Source: Mycobacterium decipiens (GTDB taxonomy: Bacteria > Actinomycetota > Actinomycetes > Mycobacteriales > Mycobacteriaceae). Taken from it: a stretch of DNA of 64,000 bases. Numbering within the stretch: position 1 is the first letter of the stretch; each line of letters starts with the position of its first letter. Location: assembly GCF_963853665.1 (NCBI RefSeq), contig NZ_OY970459.1, positions 4,464,001-4,528,000 of the forward strand, in the 5' to 3' direction. Positions 53,920 to 63,782 of the stretch are shown in pieces. Made by a program: the position numbers and the translations under genes. A model generated the notes under the pieces. It was given only the letters and a program-made list of their open reading frames with translations, was not told the DNA's origin and ran no database searches.

Positions 53920-55491
53920 ATGCCCGAGCTGCCGACCAGCGGTAACCCCTTCGACAGGGTACGGCTCAGCAGGCGGGGGTTCCTCGGCGCCGGCATCGCC
54001 AGCGGATTTGCCCTGGCCGCTTGCGGCTCGAAGCCCCCGGCGGTGGGTAGCGCCGCCGCGATGACCGCCGCAATCGACGCGGCCGAGGCAGCCCGGCCGC
54101 ACAGTGGGCGAACCGTGACCGCCACGTTGACCCCACAGCCGCAGCGGATCGACCTGGGGGGGCCGATCGTCGACACGCTGGCCTACGGCGACACGATCCC
54201 GGGACCGCTGATCCGGGCCACCGTCGGCGATGAGGTTGTCGTCTCGGTGACGAACCGGCTGGGTGGTCCGACATCGGTGCATTGGCACGGCATCGCGCTG
54301 CGCAACAATATGGACGGCACCGAGCCCGCGACCCCGAACATCGGCGCCGGCCAGGAGTTCACCTACCGCTTCTCCGTCCCCGATCCGGGCACCTACTGGG
54401 CCCATCCGCACGTCGGCCTGCAAGGCGACCACGGCCTGTACCTGCCGGTCATCGTCGACGACCCGACGGAGCGGGGCCACTACGACGCGGAATGGATCGT
54501 CTTCCTCGACGATTGGACCGATGGTGTCGGAAAGTCCCCGCAACAGCTCTACGACGCGCTGACCGACCCGAACAAGCCCACCATGCAAGACATGCCCGGG
54601 TCGGGGGCTACCACGACGAGCCCAACAAGCCCAACCACAACCCCGACAGCCGGTATGCCCGAAGGGGAAGTCGGCGACAGCAACCTGCTCGGCGGCGACG
54701 CCGGAGACATCGCCTATCCGTACTACCTGATCAACGGTCGAATTCCCGCGGCCGCCACCTCTTTCTCGGCCAAGCCCGGCCAGCGAATCCGGATCCGCAT
54801 CATCAACAGCGCCGCCGACACCGCGTTCCGCGTCGCGCTCGCCGGGCATTCGATGACGGTCACCCATACCGATGGTTACCCGGTGGTTCCGACCGAGGTC
54901 GACGCCCTGCTGATCGGCATGGCCGAACGCTACGACGTCATCGTGACCGCCGCCAGCGGCGTCTTTCCCCTGGTCGCCCTCGCGGAGGGCAAAAACGCGT
55001 TGGCGCGCGCGCTACTCTCCACCGGCGCCGGCAAACCACCCAACCCGCAGTTTCGGCCGGATGAACTCAACAAACGAGTGGGCACCGTGGCGACGTTCAC
55101 CGCCACGAACGCTGTCAACCTGGGTCGGCCCGAGCCCAACCTCAACCTGCCGGTCACCCTGGGCGGCACCATGGCGAAATACGACTGGACGATCAACGGG
55201 GAGCCCTACAGCAGGACCAAGCCACTGCACGTGCGGCTGGGCCAACGGCCGACCCTGGTGTTTGACAACACCACCATGATGTATCACCCAATCCACCTAC
55301 ACGGGCATACCTTTCAGATGATCAAGGCCGACGGCAGTCCCGGTGCCCGCAAGGACACGGTCATCGTGCTACCGAAGCAGAAAATGCGCGCAGTCCTGGT
55401 CGCCGACAACCCCGGCGTGTGGGTAATGCACTGCCACAACAACTACCACCTAGTCGCCGGAATGGAGACGCTCCTGGACTACGTCCTGTGA
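53920..55491 (+). CDS. mmcO: Multicopper oxidase, Tat-exported lipoprotein (MmcO-like)
   Basis: This 523-residue protein has a twin-arginine signal (SRRGFLGAGIASGFALAACG) ending in a lipobox (LAAC), placing it on the outer face of the membrane. All four copper motifs are present: HWHG (about 127), HPHVG (about 165), HPIHLHGH (about 450) and HCHNNYHLVAGM (about 507-518), the last with the type 1 axial Met. A Thr/Ser/Pro-rich loop followed by Met/Gly/Glu (about 230-250) interrupts the middle domain. MmcO in M. tuberculosis oxidises Cu(I) to protect against copper. GAGGAG precedes the ATG, and the RicR-type box lies 105 bp upstream. It is convergent with the alpha/beta hydrolase gene, with 4 bp between the stops. 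Confidence 0.95.
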   Translation: MPELPTSGNPFDRVRLSRRGFLGAGIASGFALAACGSKPPAVGSAAAMTAAIDAAEAARPHSGRTVTATLTPQPQRIDLGGPIVDTLAYGDTIPGPLIRATVGDEVVVSVTNRLGGPTSVHWHGIALRNNMDGTEPATPNIGAGQEFTYRFSVPDPGTYWAHPHVGLQGDHGLYLPVIVDDPTERGHYDAEWIVFLDDWTDGVGKSPQQLYDALTDPNKPTMQDMPGSGATTTSPTSPTTTPTAGMPEGEVGDSNLLGGDAGDIAYPYYLINGRIPAAATSFSAKPGQRIRIRIINSAADTAFRVALAGHSMTVTHTDGYPVVPTEVDALLIGMAERYDVIVTAASGVFPLVALAEGKNALARALLSTGAGKPPNPQFRPDELNKRVGTVATFTATNAVNLGRPEPNLNLPVTLGGTMAKYDWTINGEPYSRTKPLHVRLGQRPTLVFDNTTMMYHPIHLHGHTFQMIKADGSPGARKDTVIVLPKQKMRAVLVADNPGVWVMHCHNNYHLVAGMETLLDYVL

Positions 55492-55495
55492 CGCC

Positions 55496-56314
55496 CTAGT
55501 CCCCGAAGAAGCCCAGCAGCAGCTCGTTGACGATGGACGGCTGCTCAATCTGCGGGCAGTGACCGGCGGCATCGACCGCCACCCAGCGTCCGTCCTCGAT
55601 CTGGTTCGCGATCTGTGCGGCCCAACCGGAGCGAAGTAGCTTGTCGTCGCGCCCCTCGACGATAATCGTGGGCACCGCGATTCGGTGATACGGCCGTAAA
55701 CTCGACGGGGTCGGCGGTGGTGGCGTATCGGGACGGCGAAAGCGGGCCGCCGCCACGGCCTCCCAAGCCCCGGGCGCGATGCTGGACTCGTAGCGGCGCC
55801 GCACATATTCCTCATCGGCCGGATAGCCGGCGTCGTAGAAGAGCGCCTCGACGATGCGCCGCATGCCGGGCAGGGTTGCGTCGTAGTGCTGCAGGCTAGC
55901 GAAGTGCCGATTCTGCTGGATCTCCCCGCCGCCACAGATGATCGCCATGGTGGCAACCGGTAGCAGCGGTGCACCCGACGTGGCGTCGGTGAGCAGCATG
56001 ATGGCGCCCAGCGAGTTGCCGGCAAAGTGCGCCGATTCGATTCCGAGCAGCTCACAAAACCGCGCCACGTGGCGAATGCGCATCCCGCGGCCATCGACGA
56101 AATCGACGACCTTCGCCGACTCGCCGAATCCCAGCAGGTCCGGTGCCAGCACACGGTGCTGCGCCGCCAGCGCGGCGATGTTGTGTTCCCAGCCGATATC
56201 GGCGCTGGCACCGAATTCGCCGCCGTGCAGCAGCACCACCGGGTCGCCTTCGCCGGCCTCCAGATAGCTGGTGACAAGACCGTCGACCACCGCGGTTCCC
56301 CGCTGAATCTCCAC
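55496..56314 (-). CDS. Alpha/beta hydrolase (meta-cleavage-product hydrolase-like)
   Basis: This 272-residue alpha/beta-hydrolase has an oxyanion HGGEFG (about 30), nucleophile Ser in AGNSLGA (about 95), Asp in EGRDDKL (about 222) and His in AAGHCPQ (about 251). A small cap region (about 130-200) includes a Pro run. The GNSLG elbow and overall layout suit C-C bond hydrolases of the BphD/HsaD type, but other ester substrates cannot be excluded. It is the last gene of the minus-strand catabolic operon, 7 bp after the cyclase gene. A second hydrolase of this kind is cut by the window end at 63782. Confidence 0.88.
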   Translation of the reverse strand: MEIQRGTAVVDGLVTSYLEAGEGDPVVLLHGGEFGASADIGWEHNIAALAAQHRVLAPDLLGFGESAKVVDFVDGRGMRIRHVARFCELLGIESAHFAGNSLGAIMLLTDATSGAPLLPVATMAIICGGGEIQQNRHFASLQHYDATLPGMRRIVEALFYDAGYPADEEYVRRRYESSIAPGAWEAVAAARFRRPDTPPPPTPSSLRPYHRIAVPTIIVEGRDDKLLRSGWAAQIANQIEDGRWVAVDAAGHCPQIEQPSIVNELLLGFFGD

Positions 56315-56321
56315 CGGTTCG

Positions 56322-57311
56322 CTATTTGATCGCGATCGGATTCACCGGAGATCCCACGGCGCCAACGACTCTCAGGGGTGGCGCGACGAGCTGGAACTCG
56401 TAGACGCCGTCGGTGGCACAGTCGGCGGCCAGCGCGGTGAGGTCCCAGTACTCGCCGAGCATCAGCCCCATGTCACGCAGGCAGAGCAGGTGGAAGGGTA
56501 ATGCGAGGTCCTCGACTCCCGATACCGGGTCTTCCACCTGGAGGTTGTCGGCCGCGACCGCCGCGATCTCGTGGTCGTGCAGCCAGGAGGCGCATCGCCA
56601 ATCCAGTCCGGAGTACGGTTCGGTCTTGTTTCCGGTCTTGAGAAACCTTGCCCACCAGCCGGTTCGGATCAGCACGATATCGCCGCTCTCGATGGTGACG
56701 CCCTGCGTACGAACGACGTCATCCAGTTCTTCTGGAGTGATCGGGTTGCCGTGTTCCAGGAAGACCTCCGCACCGCGATGGCGCACCAGATCCAGCAGTA
56801 CGCCACGCGAGGTGATGCCCTTGCCGTCAACCTTGTCGATGCCGCAGTGGTAGGCACCCAGGCTGGTTACCGAACTCGCCGGAAACCCGTTGTAGAGCTG
56901 GTCTTCGTAATAGACGTGCGACAAGGCATCCCACTGGCTGGCCGCCTGCAGCGGCATGATGATCATGTCGTCGTTGAACCGGAACGGATTGTCGACCACG
57001 TACTTGCTCGTCTGCTGAGCCACCAGGTTCCGCGCCCAGCCCGGCCCGTACTGGGCCAGTGTGTTGACATCGCCGCCGTCGACGGTCATCAGATGCACCG
57101 GATTGTGCCGGAACTCGAAGGCTCCCTGCGGACCTGACGATCCGAAATCCACGCCGAGCGGGAATACCTTGCCGTGCCGGACCAGGCTTGCGGCCTGCCG
57201 CACCTTCTCGGCGGTGATGAAGTTCAGCGTGCCCAGCTCGTCGGCGTCTCCCCACCGCCCCCAATTGCTAACATCGCGAGCTACCCGCCGAAAGTCGGTC
57301 AGGTTGGCCAT
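56322..57311 (-). CDS. Cyclase-family (kynurenine formamidase-like) hydrolase
   Basis: This 329-residue protein belongs to the PF04199 cyclase family. It has the motif LQAASQWDALSH (about 122-133), corresponding to the usual HxGTHxDxPxH but with Gln-Trp for the His pair that normally binds metal, then GVLLDLVRHRGAEVF and GDIVLIRTGWWARF, both typical. Members hydrolyse amides, lactones or cyclic diketones. The length and the QWD variant match a subgroup often found with aromatic or terpenoid catabolic genes. The start overlaps the SDR stop by 13 bp. In this pathway a lactone- or ring-opening step is plausible. Confidence 0.88.
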   Translation of the reverse strand: MANLTDFRRVARDVSNWGRWGDADELGTLNFITAEKVRQAASLVRHGKVFPLGVDFGSSGPQGAFEFRHNPVHLMTVDGGDVNTLAQYGPGWARNLVAQQTSKYVVDNPFRFNDDMIIMPLQAASQWDALSHVYYEDQLYNGFPASSVTSLGAYHCGIDKVDGKGITSRGVLLDLVRHRGAEVFLEHGNPITPEELDDVVRTQGVTIESGDIVLIRTGWWARFLKTGNKTEPYSGLDWRCASWLHDHEIAAVAADNLQVEDPVSGVEDLALPFHLLCLRDMGLMLGEYWDLTALAADCATDGVYEFQLVAPPLRVVGAVGSPVNPIAIK

Positions 57312-58135
57312 GGGGCACGTCCTTCCTCGAGTTCACGTGCGATCGCAGCGCCCACGTTTCCGCCGTCGACCCACACGACTTGCCCCGAAATATAGCTGGC
57401 CGCACGACTATTCAAAAACACGAGAACAGCGGCCTGCTCGGCCGGATCCGCAACCCGGCCCAGCGGCTTGGGAATGTCATCCAGAAATCCCTGGCCGTAG
57501 GCGGTGCGCAACTGGTCCAGGATCGGTGTCTCGGTGACCCCCGGACCGGTACAGTTGATCCGGATACCCTGCGAACCGAGACGAGTCGCGTTGCGCATGG
57601 TGTAGAGGATGATCGCCTCCTTGGACAACCGATAGCCACCGGCCAGCGCATCAGGGTTGCGCTGACACCAATCGATGCCCTCCTGCATCGTCGTCGCATG
57701 CAGTAGCGGCGCGACGAACCGCTGATGTTGTCGGTAGTCAGCGGCGGCGAGCGAAGACACACTGACGATGGATGATCCCGAGGCCATCCTGGGGAGCAGC
57801 GCCTCGGTGATATGCCGCAGGCCCAGAAAGTTGATCGCCACCACCAGCGCAGCGTCGCCGATCCCAGAGGAGACACCGGCAACGTTGAAGAGCGCGTCGA
57901 CCGGCCCGCGTATGCCCGTGACGGCGTGATCGATCGACATCGGGTCTGCGAGGTCGACGTCGTGAAACTCGTTGATGTCGACCCACGGCCGGCGCCTGTC
58001 CACTCCGATGGTGTGGGCGCCGAGCTCGGAAAGCTGCCTGACCACTTGCGCCCCGATCCCCGACGCGCACCCGGTGACCACGACTCGGCGGCCGTCGTAG
58101 CGCCACAGCTCGTCGCAGCGGGGCTGCGATGTCAC
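57299..58135 (-). CDS. SDR-family oxidoreductase (3-alpha-hydroxysteroid dehydrogenase-like)
   Basis: This 278-residue SDR has cofactor motif VTGCASGIG, a short Asp-containing second strand (IGVDRRRP), FNVAGVSSG in place of NNAG, Ser in VSVSSLAA, YRLSK, and C-terminal VWVDGG. The extended loop between the catalytic Ser and Tyr (HQRFVAPLLHATTMQEGIDW) resembles 3-alpha-hydroxysteroid dehydrogenase/carbonyl reductases. The GTG start overlaps the monooxygenase stop by 4 bp. It probably oxidises an alcohol intermediate of the operon's pathway. Confidence 0.9.
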   Translation of the reverse strand: MTSQPRCDELWRYDGRRVVVTGCASGIGAQVVRQLSELGAHTIGVDRRRPWVDINEFHDVDLADPMSIDHAVTGIRGPVDALFNVAGVSSGIGDAALVVAINFLGLRHITEALLPRMASGSSIVSVSSLAAADYRQHQRFVAPLLHATTMQEGIDWCQRNPDALAGGYRLSKEAIILYTMRNATRLGSQGIRINCTGPGVTETPILDQLRTAYGQGFLDDIPKPLGRVADPAEQAAVLVFLNSRAASYISGQVVWVDGGNVGAAIARELEEGRAPWPT

Positions 58136-59433
58136 TGGCGCTGCTCCTTTGCGCGTTGTGCCGCCTGGACACGACCCTCGTTGATCTCCGCCATGGCCTC
58201 GGGAATCTCGCTGGCGGTGAACGTACCCCCACGCCCGGTGGGCAAGCCGCCGAACGAATAGTTCTCGTCGAACCGGGGAGCCGACGATTCCGGCCGGCGC
58301 GCTTCAATCTTTTCGATGACGGGCGCCAACCGTGCGGCCTTGTCCGCCACCGCCTTCTCGTCGCGCTCGATGAACTCGGGCAGCACCTCGGAGCCCATCA
58401 GCTCGATGGATTCCATGGTTCCCTCGTGACTGCGCGGGTTGAGCAGCAGAATGATCTCGTCCACGCCGCTGTCCTCGTAGCCGCGCAGGAACTCGCGCAC
58501 CGTGGCCGGCGACCCGATCGCGCCGCGGCCGGGCCCATAGGCCAGCGTCGGGTCCTTCTCGACCTCGTCCAGGTACCGGGTCCAGACTCCGGTTCGGCCA
58601 GGCGTGTGCACCCCGGTCATGTAGTAGTGCATGATCCCGAACGAGAAGAATCCACCGCCCCGCCCGAGGCGTTCGAGCGCTTGTTCGTCGGTCCGGGCCA
58701 CCATCATCGACAGATCACCGCCGATAGCCAGGATGTTCGGGTTGACCTGCGGTGTGACCGGCACACCGTTCTCCTCGAAAGCCTTGTAATAGCCGTTGAC
58801 CCGCTCAGTGAGCGGACCGGGACCGGTATAGGCGAAACTCAGCGCGCCGATGCAGTTTTGGGCGGCCATCGCCACGGTGGACGGCCGGGTACATGCGACC
58901 CATACCGGTGGATGCGGCTTCTGCATGGGCTTGGGAATGACGTTGCGGGCCGGCATCTCGACGTGCTCGCCTGTGAAGCCGGTGAACGGCTCCTCGATCA
59001 TGCACCGGATCGCGACCTGAAGGGCCTCCTCCCATTGCGCGCGCTTGTCGGCGGGATCGATACCGAATCCCCCGAGTTCACCGACGGACGAAGATTCCCC
59101 TGTGCCGAACTCCACCCGCCCATTTGAGATCAGGTCGAGGGTCGCGATGCGTTCGGCCACCCGGGCGGGATGATTGACCGCCGGCGGGAGATGCATGATG
59201 CCAAAGCCCAGCCGGATGTTCTGAGTCCGCTGGCTGGCCGCGGCCAGAAAGATTTCCGGCGCTGTGGAATGGCAGTATTCCTCGAGGAAGTGATGCTCGG
59301 TGAGCCAGACGGTGGAGAAGCCGGCCGCATCCGCGGCCTCGACTTCGTCGAGGCAGTCACGCAACATCACCCGCTCGTCATCCGGCTGCCAGGGACGCGG
59401 CAGTGCGAATTCATAGAACAGCGAGATCTTCAC
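58132..59433 (-). CDS. Luciferase-like (LLM class) flavin-dependent monooxygenase
   Basis: This 433-residue bacterial luciferase-like TIM-barrel protein begins MKISLFYEFALPRPW. It has the AADAAGFSTVWLTEHHF and NHPARVAERIATLDLISNGRVEFGTGES blocks typical of FMNH2- or F420-dependent enzymes. Mycobacteria use both cofactors and the sequence alone does not decide. The start is a GTG 2 bp after the flavoprotein gene stop, with its AGGAGG ribosome site contained in the last two codons of that gene. It probably carries out an oxygenation, possibly Baeyer-Villiger type, within the pathway. Confidence 0.92.
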   Translation of the reverse strand: MKISLFYEFALPRPWQPDDERVMLRDCLDEVEAADAAGFSTVWLTEHHFLEEYCHSTAPEIFLAAASQRTQNIRLGFGIMHLPPAVNHPARVAERIATLDLISNGRVEFGTGESSSVGELGGFGIDPADKRAQWEEALQVAIRCMIEEPFTGFTGEHVEMPARNVIPKPMQKPHPPVWVACTRPSTVAMAAQNCIGALSFAYTGPGPLTERVNGYYKAFEENGVPVTPQVNPNILAIGGDLSMMVARTDEQALERLGRGGGFFSFGIMHYYMTGVHTPGRTGVWTRYLDEVEKDPTLAYGPGRGAIGSPATVREFLRGYEDSGVDEIILLLNPRSHEGTMESIELMGSEVLPEFIERDEKAVADKAARLAPVIEKIEARRPESSAPRFDENYSFGGLPTGRGGTFTASEIPEAMAEINEGRVQAAQRAKEQRQ

Positions 59434-59435
59434 TA

Positions 59436-61190
59436 CTACCTCCTATGAGAAAGTGCGGTAGCTGCCTGCGCGGCAACGTGTTTCGCCGCGACAAAGCCGA
59501 AGGTCATGGCTGGCCCGATGGTCGCTCCGGCGCCGGCATAGCTGCGGCCCATCACCGGCGCGGCGGTGTTGCCCACCGCATACAGACCGCGGACCACGGT
59601 GTCATCCGGCCGTAGTACCCTGGCATGCTCATCGGTGCGAAGACCGCCTGATGTCCCGAGGTCGCCGAGCACCACGCGAAAGGCGTAGTAGGGCGGATCG
59701 CCGAGCGGATACAGGTTGGGGTTGGGCAGGGTCGGGTCCCCGTAGTAGTTGTCGTAGACGCTGTCACCCCGATGGAAATCATCGTCGTGACCCTTGCGCG
59801 CCAATTCGTTGAAACGCAGCGCGGTTCTACGCAGTTGGTCCGCCGGTACCCCGATTTTGGTGGCCAGCTCGTCCCAGTTCATCGCGGTCTGGACCACGCC
59901 CGACCGCAACCAGGCCGACGGGACCTTGCGTCCGGTCGGCACCGGCGCGCCGGGAATCTTCGGTATCGGCAGGTGGCCCGCGACAACGTAGCGGTTCAAC
60001 GACCGCTGATCGGTGATGAGCCAGCACGGGATGTGCGCTACCCCAGACTGCTGACCGTCGAGCATGGCGTGGCCGAAGTCCATGTACGGCGCCGCCTCGT
60101 TGCCGAACCGCTTGCCTTCGCCGTTGACGATGAACTGGGCCGGCATCATCCGCTCGTTGAGCATGAATTGCATTCGGCCGTCCGGCCATTGCATGGCGGG
60201 AAACCACCAGGCCTCATCGAGCAGGTCCGTTGCCGCGCCGACCTGCCGGCCGGCCCGGATACCGTCGCCCATGGCCGCGGGATTGCCGAAACTCCAGTCC
60301 TGGTCCACGCCGGGTTGATGCTCTCGACGCCAGGCCAGGTCGTGATCGAATCCGCCGGTTGCCAGGATCACCCCGTAGCGAGCCCCGATCCGCTTGCTAT
60401 TGCCGTCTCGATTCACCAGCGCACCGGTCACCGATCCGGTGGCGTCGGTGAGCAGCTCGGTCATCGGCGAGTCGAGCCAGAGCCCAATGCCGCGTTCCTT
60501 CATCGCCAACCGTAGCCGCGCGACCAGCGACTGTCCGATCGCGGCTATCTGCTCGCCGAGCACCCGCGCCCGGACCATCCGGGCAATCAGCCTCAGCAAC
60601 ACCATCTTTCCGCCCCAAGACTGACGGACGCGGTAGAACGACCGAAGTTCGTTGGGACCCAGCCAGATTCCTCTGGGAGCCAGAGTCAGCGGTTTGAGCA
60701 GGGTAGGCTCGTCGGTGCCCAAGGTGCGCAGATCGATGGGCGGCACGTTGATGGTGCTGCCCAATTCGGACCCGCCGGGCAGCTCCGGATAGTAGTCGGC
60801 ATAGCCGGCCTTCCAGACGAACTCCAGCCACGGACTGAGCCGCTCCAAAAACTCGAGCATCTGCGGGGCGGCGGCCACATACTGTCGTATCCGCACCTCG
60901 CTGACCAGGCCATCGGTGATCCGCCGCAGATAGTCGACCACACCATCCGGAGCCGGCGCGTACCCCGCTCTGCGCTGGGCGGGTGCACCCGGAACCCAGA
61001 TGCCGCCACCCGACAGGGCGGTAGAACCGCCAAAACAGTTGGACTTCTCCACGATCAACGTCGACAGCCCGCAGGCATCCGCGGTAAGGGCGGCGGTCAT
61101 GCCGCCACCGCCAGAGCCGACCACGAGCACATCGACGACGTGGTCGAACCCGTCCCCAAGGTCTGGGGCATCCGCACCGGCAGTGGTCAT
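59436..61190 (-). CDS. FAD-dependent dehydrogenase, 3-ketosteroid delta-1-dehydrogenase-like
   Basis: This 584-residue flavoprotein of the fumarate reductase/KstD superfamily has an N-terminal FAD motif [13 protein letters not shown] (about 25-37), [23 protein letters not shown] (about 48-70), and the C-terminal FAD segment [24 protein letters not shown] (about 545-570). KstD enzymes desaturate ring A of 3-ketosteroids; relatives act on other cyclic ketones. Its ATG overlaps the mhpB-like stop (ATGA). Its presence beside an MhpA/MhpB pair suggests desaturation or aromatisation of an alicyclic ring before ring cleavage. The ending ALSHRR carries the ribosome site for the next gene. Confidence 0.9.
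   Translation of the reverse strand: MTTAGADAPDLGDGFDHVVDVLVVGSGGGGMTAALTADACGLSTLIVEKSNCFGGSTALSGGGIWVPGAPAQRRAGYAPAPDGVVDYLRRITDGLVSEVRIRQYVAAAPQMLEFLERLSPWLEFVWKAGYADYYPELPGGSELGSTINVPPIDLRTLGTDEPTLLKPLTLAPRGIWLGPNELRSFYRVRQSWGGKMVLLRLIARMVRARVLGEQIAAIGQSLVARLRLAMKERGIGLWLDSPMTELLTDATGSVTGALVNRDGNSKRIGARYGVILATGGFDHDLAWRREHQPGVDQDWSFGNPAAMGDGIRAGRQVGAATDLLDEAWWFPAMQWPDGRMQFMLNERMMPAQFIVNGEGKRFGNEAAPYMDFGHAMLDGQQSGVAHIPCWLITDQRSLNRYVVAGHLPIPKIPGAPVPTGRKVPSAWLRSGVVQTAMNWDELATKIGVPADQLRRTALRFNELARKGHDDDFHRGDSVYDNYYGDPTLPNPNLYPLGDPPYYAFRVVLGDLGTSGGLRTDEHARVLRPDDTVVRGLYAVGNTAAPVMGRSYAGAGATIGPAMTFGFVAAKHVAAQAATALSHRR
59439..59444 (-). promoter_or_regulatory. Ribosome-binding site encoded by the terminal Arg-Arg codons of the upstream gene
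   Basis: The final codons AGG AGG of the flavoprotein gene, just before its TAG, form a perfect Shine-Dalgarno sequence 5 bp ahead of the GTG start at 59433. AGG is a rare Arg codon in high-GC mycobacteria, so the codons are probably kept for translation of the next gene. Confidence 0.8.
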
Positions 61191-62140
61191 TGGCTCGTCG
61201 CCGCCGTTCTGATAGCGAACCCGGCGATCAGTTCAGCGGCCTGCTTGTAGTAGCGCACCGTGGTCCGGTACGGCCCTGCCGTTGCCAAAGCCGCGAAAGC
61301 GGCTACCCACGTTCTGATTTCATGCGCCGAGCTGCCGCCCTCGTGAATCACGAATGTGTTCGACCAGCCATCCAGATCGGCGAGATGGCCCCCATCAACG
61401 ATTTCCAGGAAGTGCTGATCCCAGGCCGGGTTGAGGGGTGCAAGGTTGCTCCGTCCGGCGGCGAAGCTCTTGGCCGCGTCGATTACCGCGCGCTGCCGGG
61501 CTTGGAGCTGCTCGGGGTTCATCGGTTCGCCGTTCACGATCCGCGCCCACACCGCCGGATGGGCGCTCTCCAGCGTCGGCACCGGGGGACTGTGCGAAAG
61601 CCCACCGGATCCGATCAGCAGCACCCTCTTGTCCAGGGTTGCCAAGAATTCGCCCACCGCGGTACCCAGTGCTCGGCAACGATGCAACGGCCCAAGGGGC
61701 GCAGCGATCGCATTGATGAAGATCGGTATCACCGGGTGCGAGGTGGCCGCGCCGAACAGCTTCTCCAGCGGCTGCACGGTGCCGTGATCCACGTCCATGC
61801 TCGCCGATACCGCGACGTCAATACCCGCACCGAGGATGGCTTTCGCGCAGTCCGCCGCGATGCCTTCGGCAACGTCGAGCGGACCGGCCTGGGTGCCAAA
61901 GTCACCAACACCGTTGGCGTGCATACCGATACAGAATGGTGGCATCACCTTGTAGAAGAATCCGTTGTAGTGGTCCGGCGAGAAGATGACGACGAGTTCG
62001 GGCTGGTAGGCGCGGACGAACTCACGCGCCTGGGCGATCCCGGCATTGACGTCGTCAAGCAGGTCCTGCGGCGGCCCCGGTAGATTCAGGAGCGGGCTGT
62101 GGGACATACAGCACAGAGCTAGTGGCACTTGGCAACTCAC
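61187..62140 (-). CDS. mhpB: Class III extradiol ring-cleavage dioxygenase, 2,3-dihydroxyphenylpropionate 1,2-dioxygenase-like
   Basis: The 317-residue protein closely follows E. coli MhpB as I remember it: [10 protein letters not shown] near the start, [23 protein letters not shown], the Asp-His catalytic pair in [12 protein letters not shown], His in [15 protein letters not shown], and STHEI-like [15 protein letters not shown]. These give the Fe(II) ligands and acid/base residues of the LigB-type fold. It would cleave a catechol bearing a propionate or related side chain next to the hydroxyls. It follows the MhpA-like hydroxylase with a long overlap and precedes the flavoprotein with a 4-bp overlap. 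The ATG at 62107 is an alternative, but 62140 matches the family N-terminus better. Confidence 0.95.
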   Translation of the reverse strand: MSCQVPLALCCMSHSPLLNLPGPPQDLLDDVNAGIAQAREFVRAYQPELVVIFSPDHYNGFFYKVMPPFCIGMHANGVGDFGTQAGPLDVAEGIAADCAKAILGAGIDVAVSASMDVDHGTVQPLEKLFGAATSHPVIPIFINAIAAPLGPLHRCRALGTAVGEFLATLDKRVLLIGSGGLSHSPPVPTLESAHPAVWARIVNGEPMNPEQLQARQRAVIDAAKSFAAGRSNLAPLNPAWDQHFLEIVDGGHLADLDGWSNTFVIHEGGSSAHEIRTWVAAFAALATAGPYRTTVRYYKQAAELIAGFAIRTAATSQ

Positions 62141-63782
62141 CCCCTCCCGGTGTGAGATCCAGAGCGTCCATTAGCGCCGCGCTTCGCTCGGGCGCAAGCT
62201 GGGCGATACATGCCGCGGCGATGCACCGGTCGGGGCGCAGGAACAACACCGATTCCGGGTGCGAGTCGAACCAGGTCTTGAGGTCGCCAGTGCGGTCACC
62301 GACGATCGTCACGTCGGGATCATCGTGCCCGGTCCAGTCCAACTGAACCAGTGGCCGCACGGCAACAAAGCGCGCACCCAACGCCTTCCACACCGCGAAC
62401 GCGCCAGCGCCAAGGATCTGGCGCGGGCTGTTGTTCCAGCACAGAACCGCGAACCAAGGACCCAAGACGTCGTCCAGCAGGACATTCGGCTGCGTTCGGG
62501 TATCAACCCTGGGCTGGATGAACAACGTACCGACCGGGGATGCGGTGCGGCGTGGACCGGAATGCAGCACGGCTCCGCGCTCGTATCGCGGCATCGGTTT
62601 GAACCGCATCTCGAGCACATATCGCTTGAGAGAAGGAACAATTGAGGCGGCGCGCACAATCAGGTCCCGCGCGCCGGCAACTCTGCGATCCGTCGGTGAG
62701 ATCACCCGCCCCACCATGGTGGAGAGGTCGATCATCGCTCGAGCGTGTTTGCGCCGCTCGGCGTCGTAGGTGTCGAGTAGCCGATCGCCGGCGTGTCCGG
62801 TCACCACCGCGGCAAGCTTCCACCCCAGATTCGCTGCATCCCGGATACCGCTGTTGTAGCCCTGCCCCTGCCATACCGGCATCAGGTGCGCTGCGTCCCC
62901 GGCCAACAGCAACCGGCCGCTGCGGAAGGCACCGGCGATCCGCGAATGGTGGGTATACACCCGGCGACGGATCACCTCGACCCGATCCGGATGGGGCACC
63001 ACCCGTGCCAGCATGCGGGTCAGGAACGCCGGATCCGCAGCCTGCTCATCGGACTCGTCGGCATGGATCATGAACTCGAACCGCCGGATCCCGTGCGCGA
63101 TGGACACCGAGACATGGGGGCGCGCGGGATCGGCAGCCACCTCGCTATTCGGTTGGCCCAGAGGATCATTGGCGACGTCGACGACCAGCCAACGCGTCGG
63201 CGACGTCGTCCCGTCGAACGAAACCCCCATCATCCGGCGGGTGGCGCTGCGGCCACCGTCGCAGCCTACGACGTAGCGTGCCCGTACGGTCATGGCGTGG
63301 TCTCCGTGGTGGTCGTCACCGCCGAGTTCTACGCTGACCGCATCCGCGGTTTCCGCGCACGCGGTCATCGGATGACCCCACCACACCTCGACATGCTCGA
63401 ATCTGTCTAGACCGCGCAGCAATTCAGCGTCGACGAGCGGCTGCACGAACCCGTTGCGCTTGGGCCAGCCGAAGCGCGAGTCGGCCGGAGCCATTTCGGC
63501 AAGCACTCGACGCTTGGCGTCGACGAAGCGCAGAATCTGGTTGGGCACGGTGTGCGGCAGGATGGGTTCGACCAGGCCGATCGACTGGAACGTCCGCAAC
63601 GCCTCGTCGTCCAGTCCGACCCCGCGGGGATAGTCGATAAGCGTGTCCCGTTCCTCGACCACCACCGTGCGAACACCTTGCAGACCAAGGATATTGGCCA
63701 GCGTTAGGCCAACCGGCCCAGCGCCCACCACCAAGACGTCCCAAACTTCTCGGTCAGCCAGCTGTTGCCCGGTGCCGGCCAT
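62055..63782 (-). CDS. mhpA: FAD-dependent aromatic hydroxylase, 3-(3-hydroxyphenyl)propionate hydroxylase-like
   Basis: This 575-residue class A flavoprotein monooxygenase has an N-terminal dinucleotide fold [15 protein letters not shown], the DG motif in [15 protein letters not shown], and the FAD ribityl motif [32 protein letters not shown]. This is the MhpA/phenol-hydroxylase type that makes a catechol for extradiol cleavage by the next gene. The ATG at 63782 overlaps the preceding hydrolase stop (TGATG); the frame is open to 63857 but that extension is inside the hydrolase gene. Its 3' end runs 86 bp into mhpB, which is unusually long even for this tightly packed operon. Confidence 0.93.
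   Translation of the reverse strand: MAGTGQQLADREVWDVLVVGAGPVGLTLANILGLQGVRTVVVEERDTLIDYPRGVGLDDEALRTFQSIGLVEPILPHTVPNQILRFVDAKRRVLAEMAPADSRFGWPKRNGFVQPLVDAELLRGLDRFEHVEVWWGHPMTACAETADAVSVELGGDDHHGDHAMTVRARYVVGCDGGRSATRRMMGVSFDGTTSPTRWLVVDVANDPLGQPNSEVAADPARPHVSVSIAHGIRRFEFMIHADESDEQAADPAFLTRMLARVVPHPDRVEVIRRRVYTHHSRIAGAFRSGRLLLAGDAAHLMPVWQGQGYNSGIRDAANLGWKLAAVVTGHAGDRLLDTYDAERRKHARAMIDLSTMVGRVISPTDRRVAGARDLIVRAASIVPSLKRYVLEMRFKPMPRYERGAVLHSGPRRTASPVGTLFIQPRVDTRTQPNVLLDDVLGPWFAVLCWNNSPRQILGAGAFAVWKALGARFVAVRPLVQLDWTGHDDPDVTIVGDRTGDLKTWFDSHPESVLFLRPDRCIAAACIAQLAPERSAALMDALDLTPGGGELPSATSSVLYVPQPAPESTGAAAGPA

Noticed and set aside
53875..54867. 330-codon minus-strand frame opposite mmcO
   Set aside because: The sense strand carries a Tat signal and all multicopper oxidase motifs, so this is a shadow.
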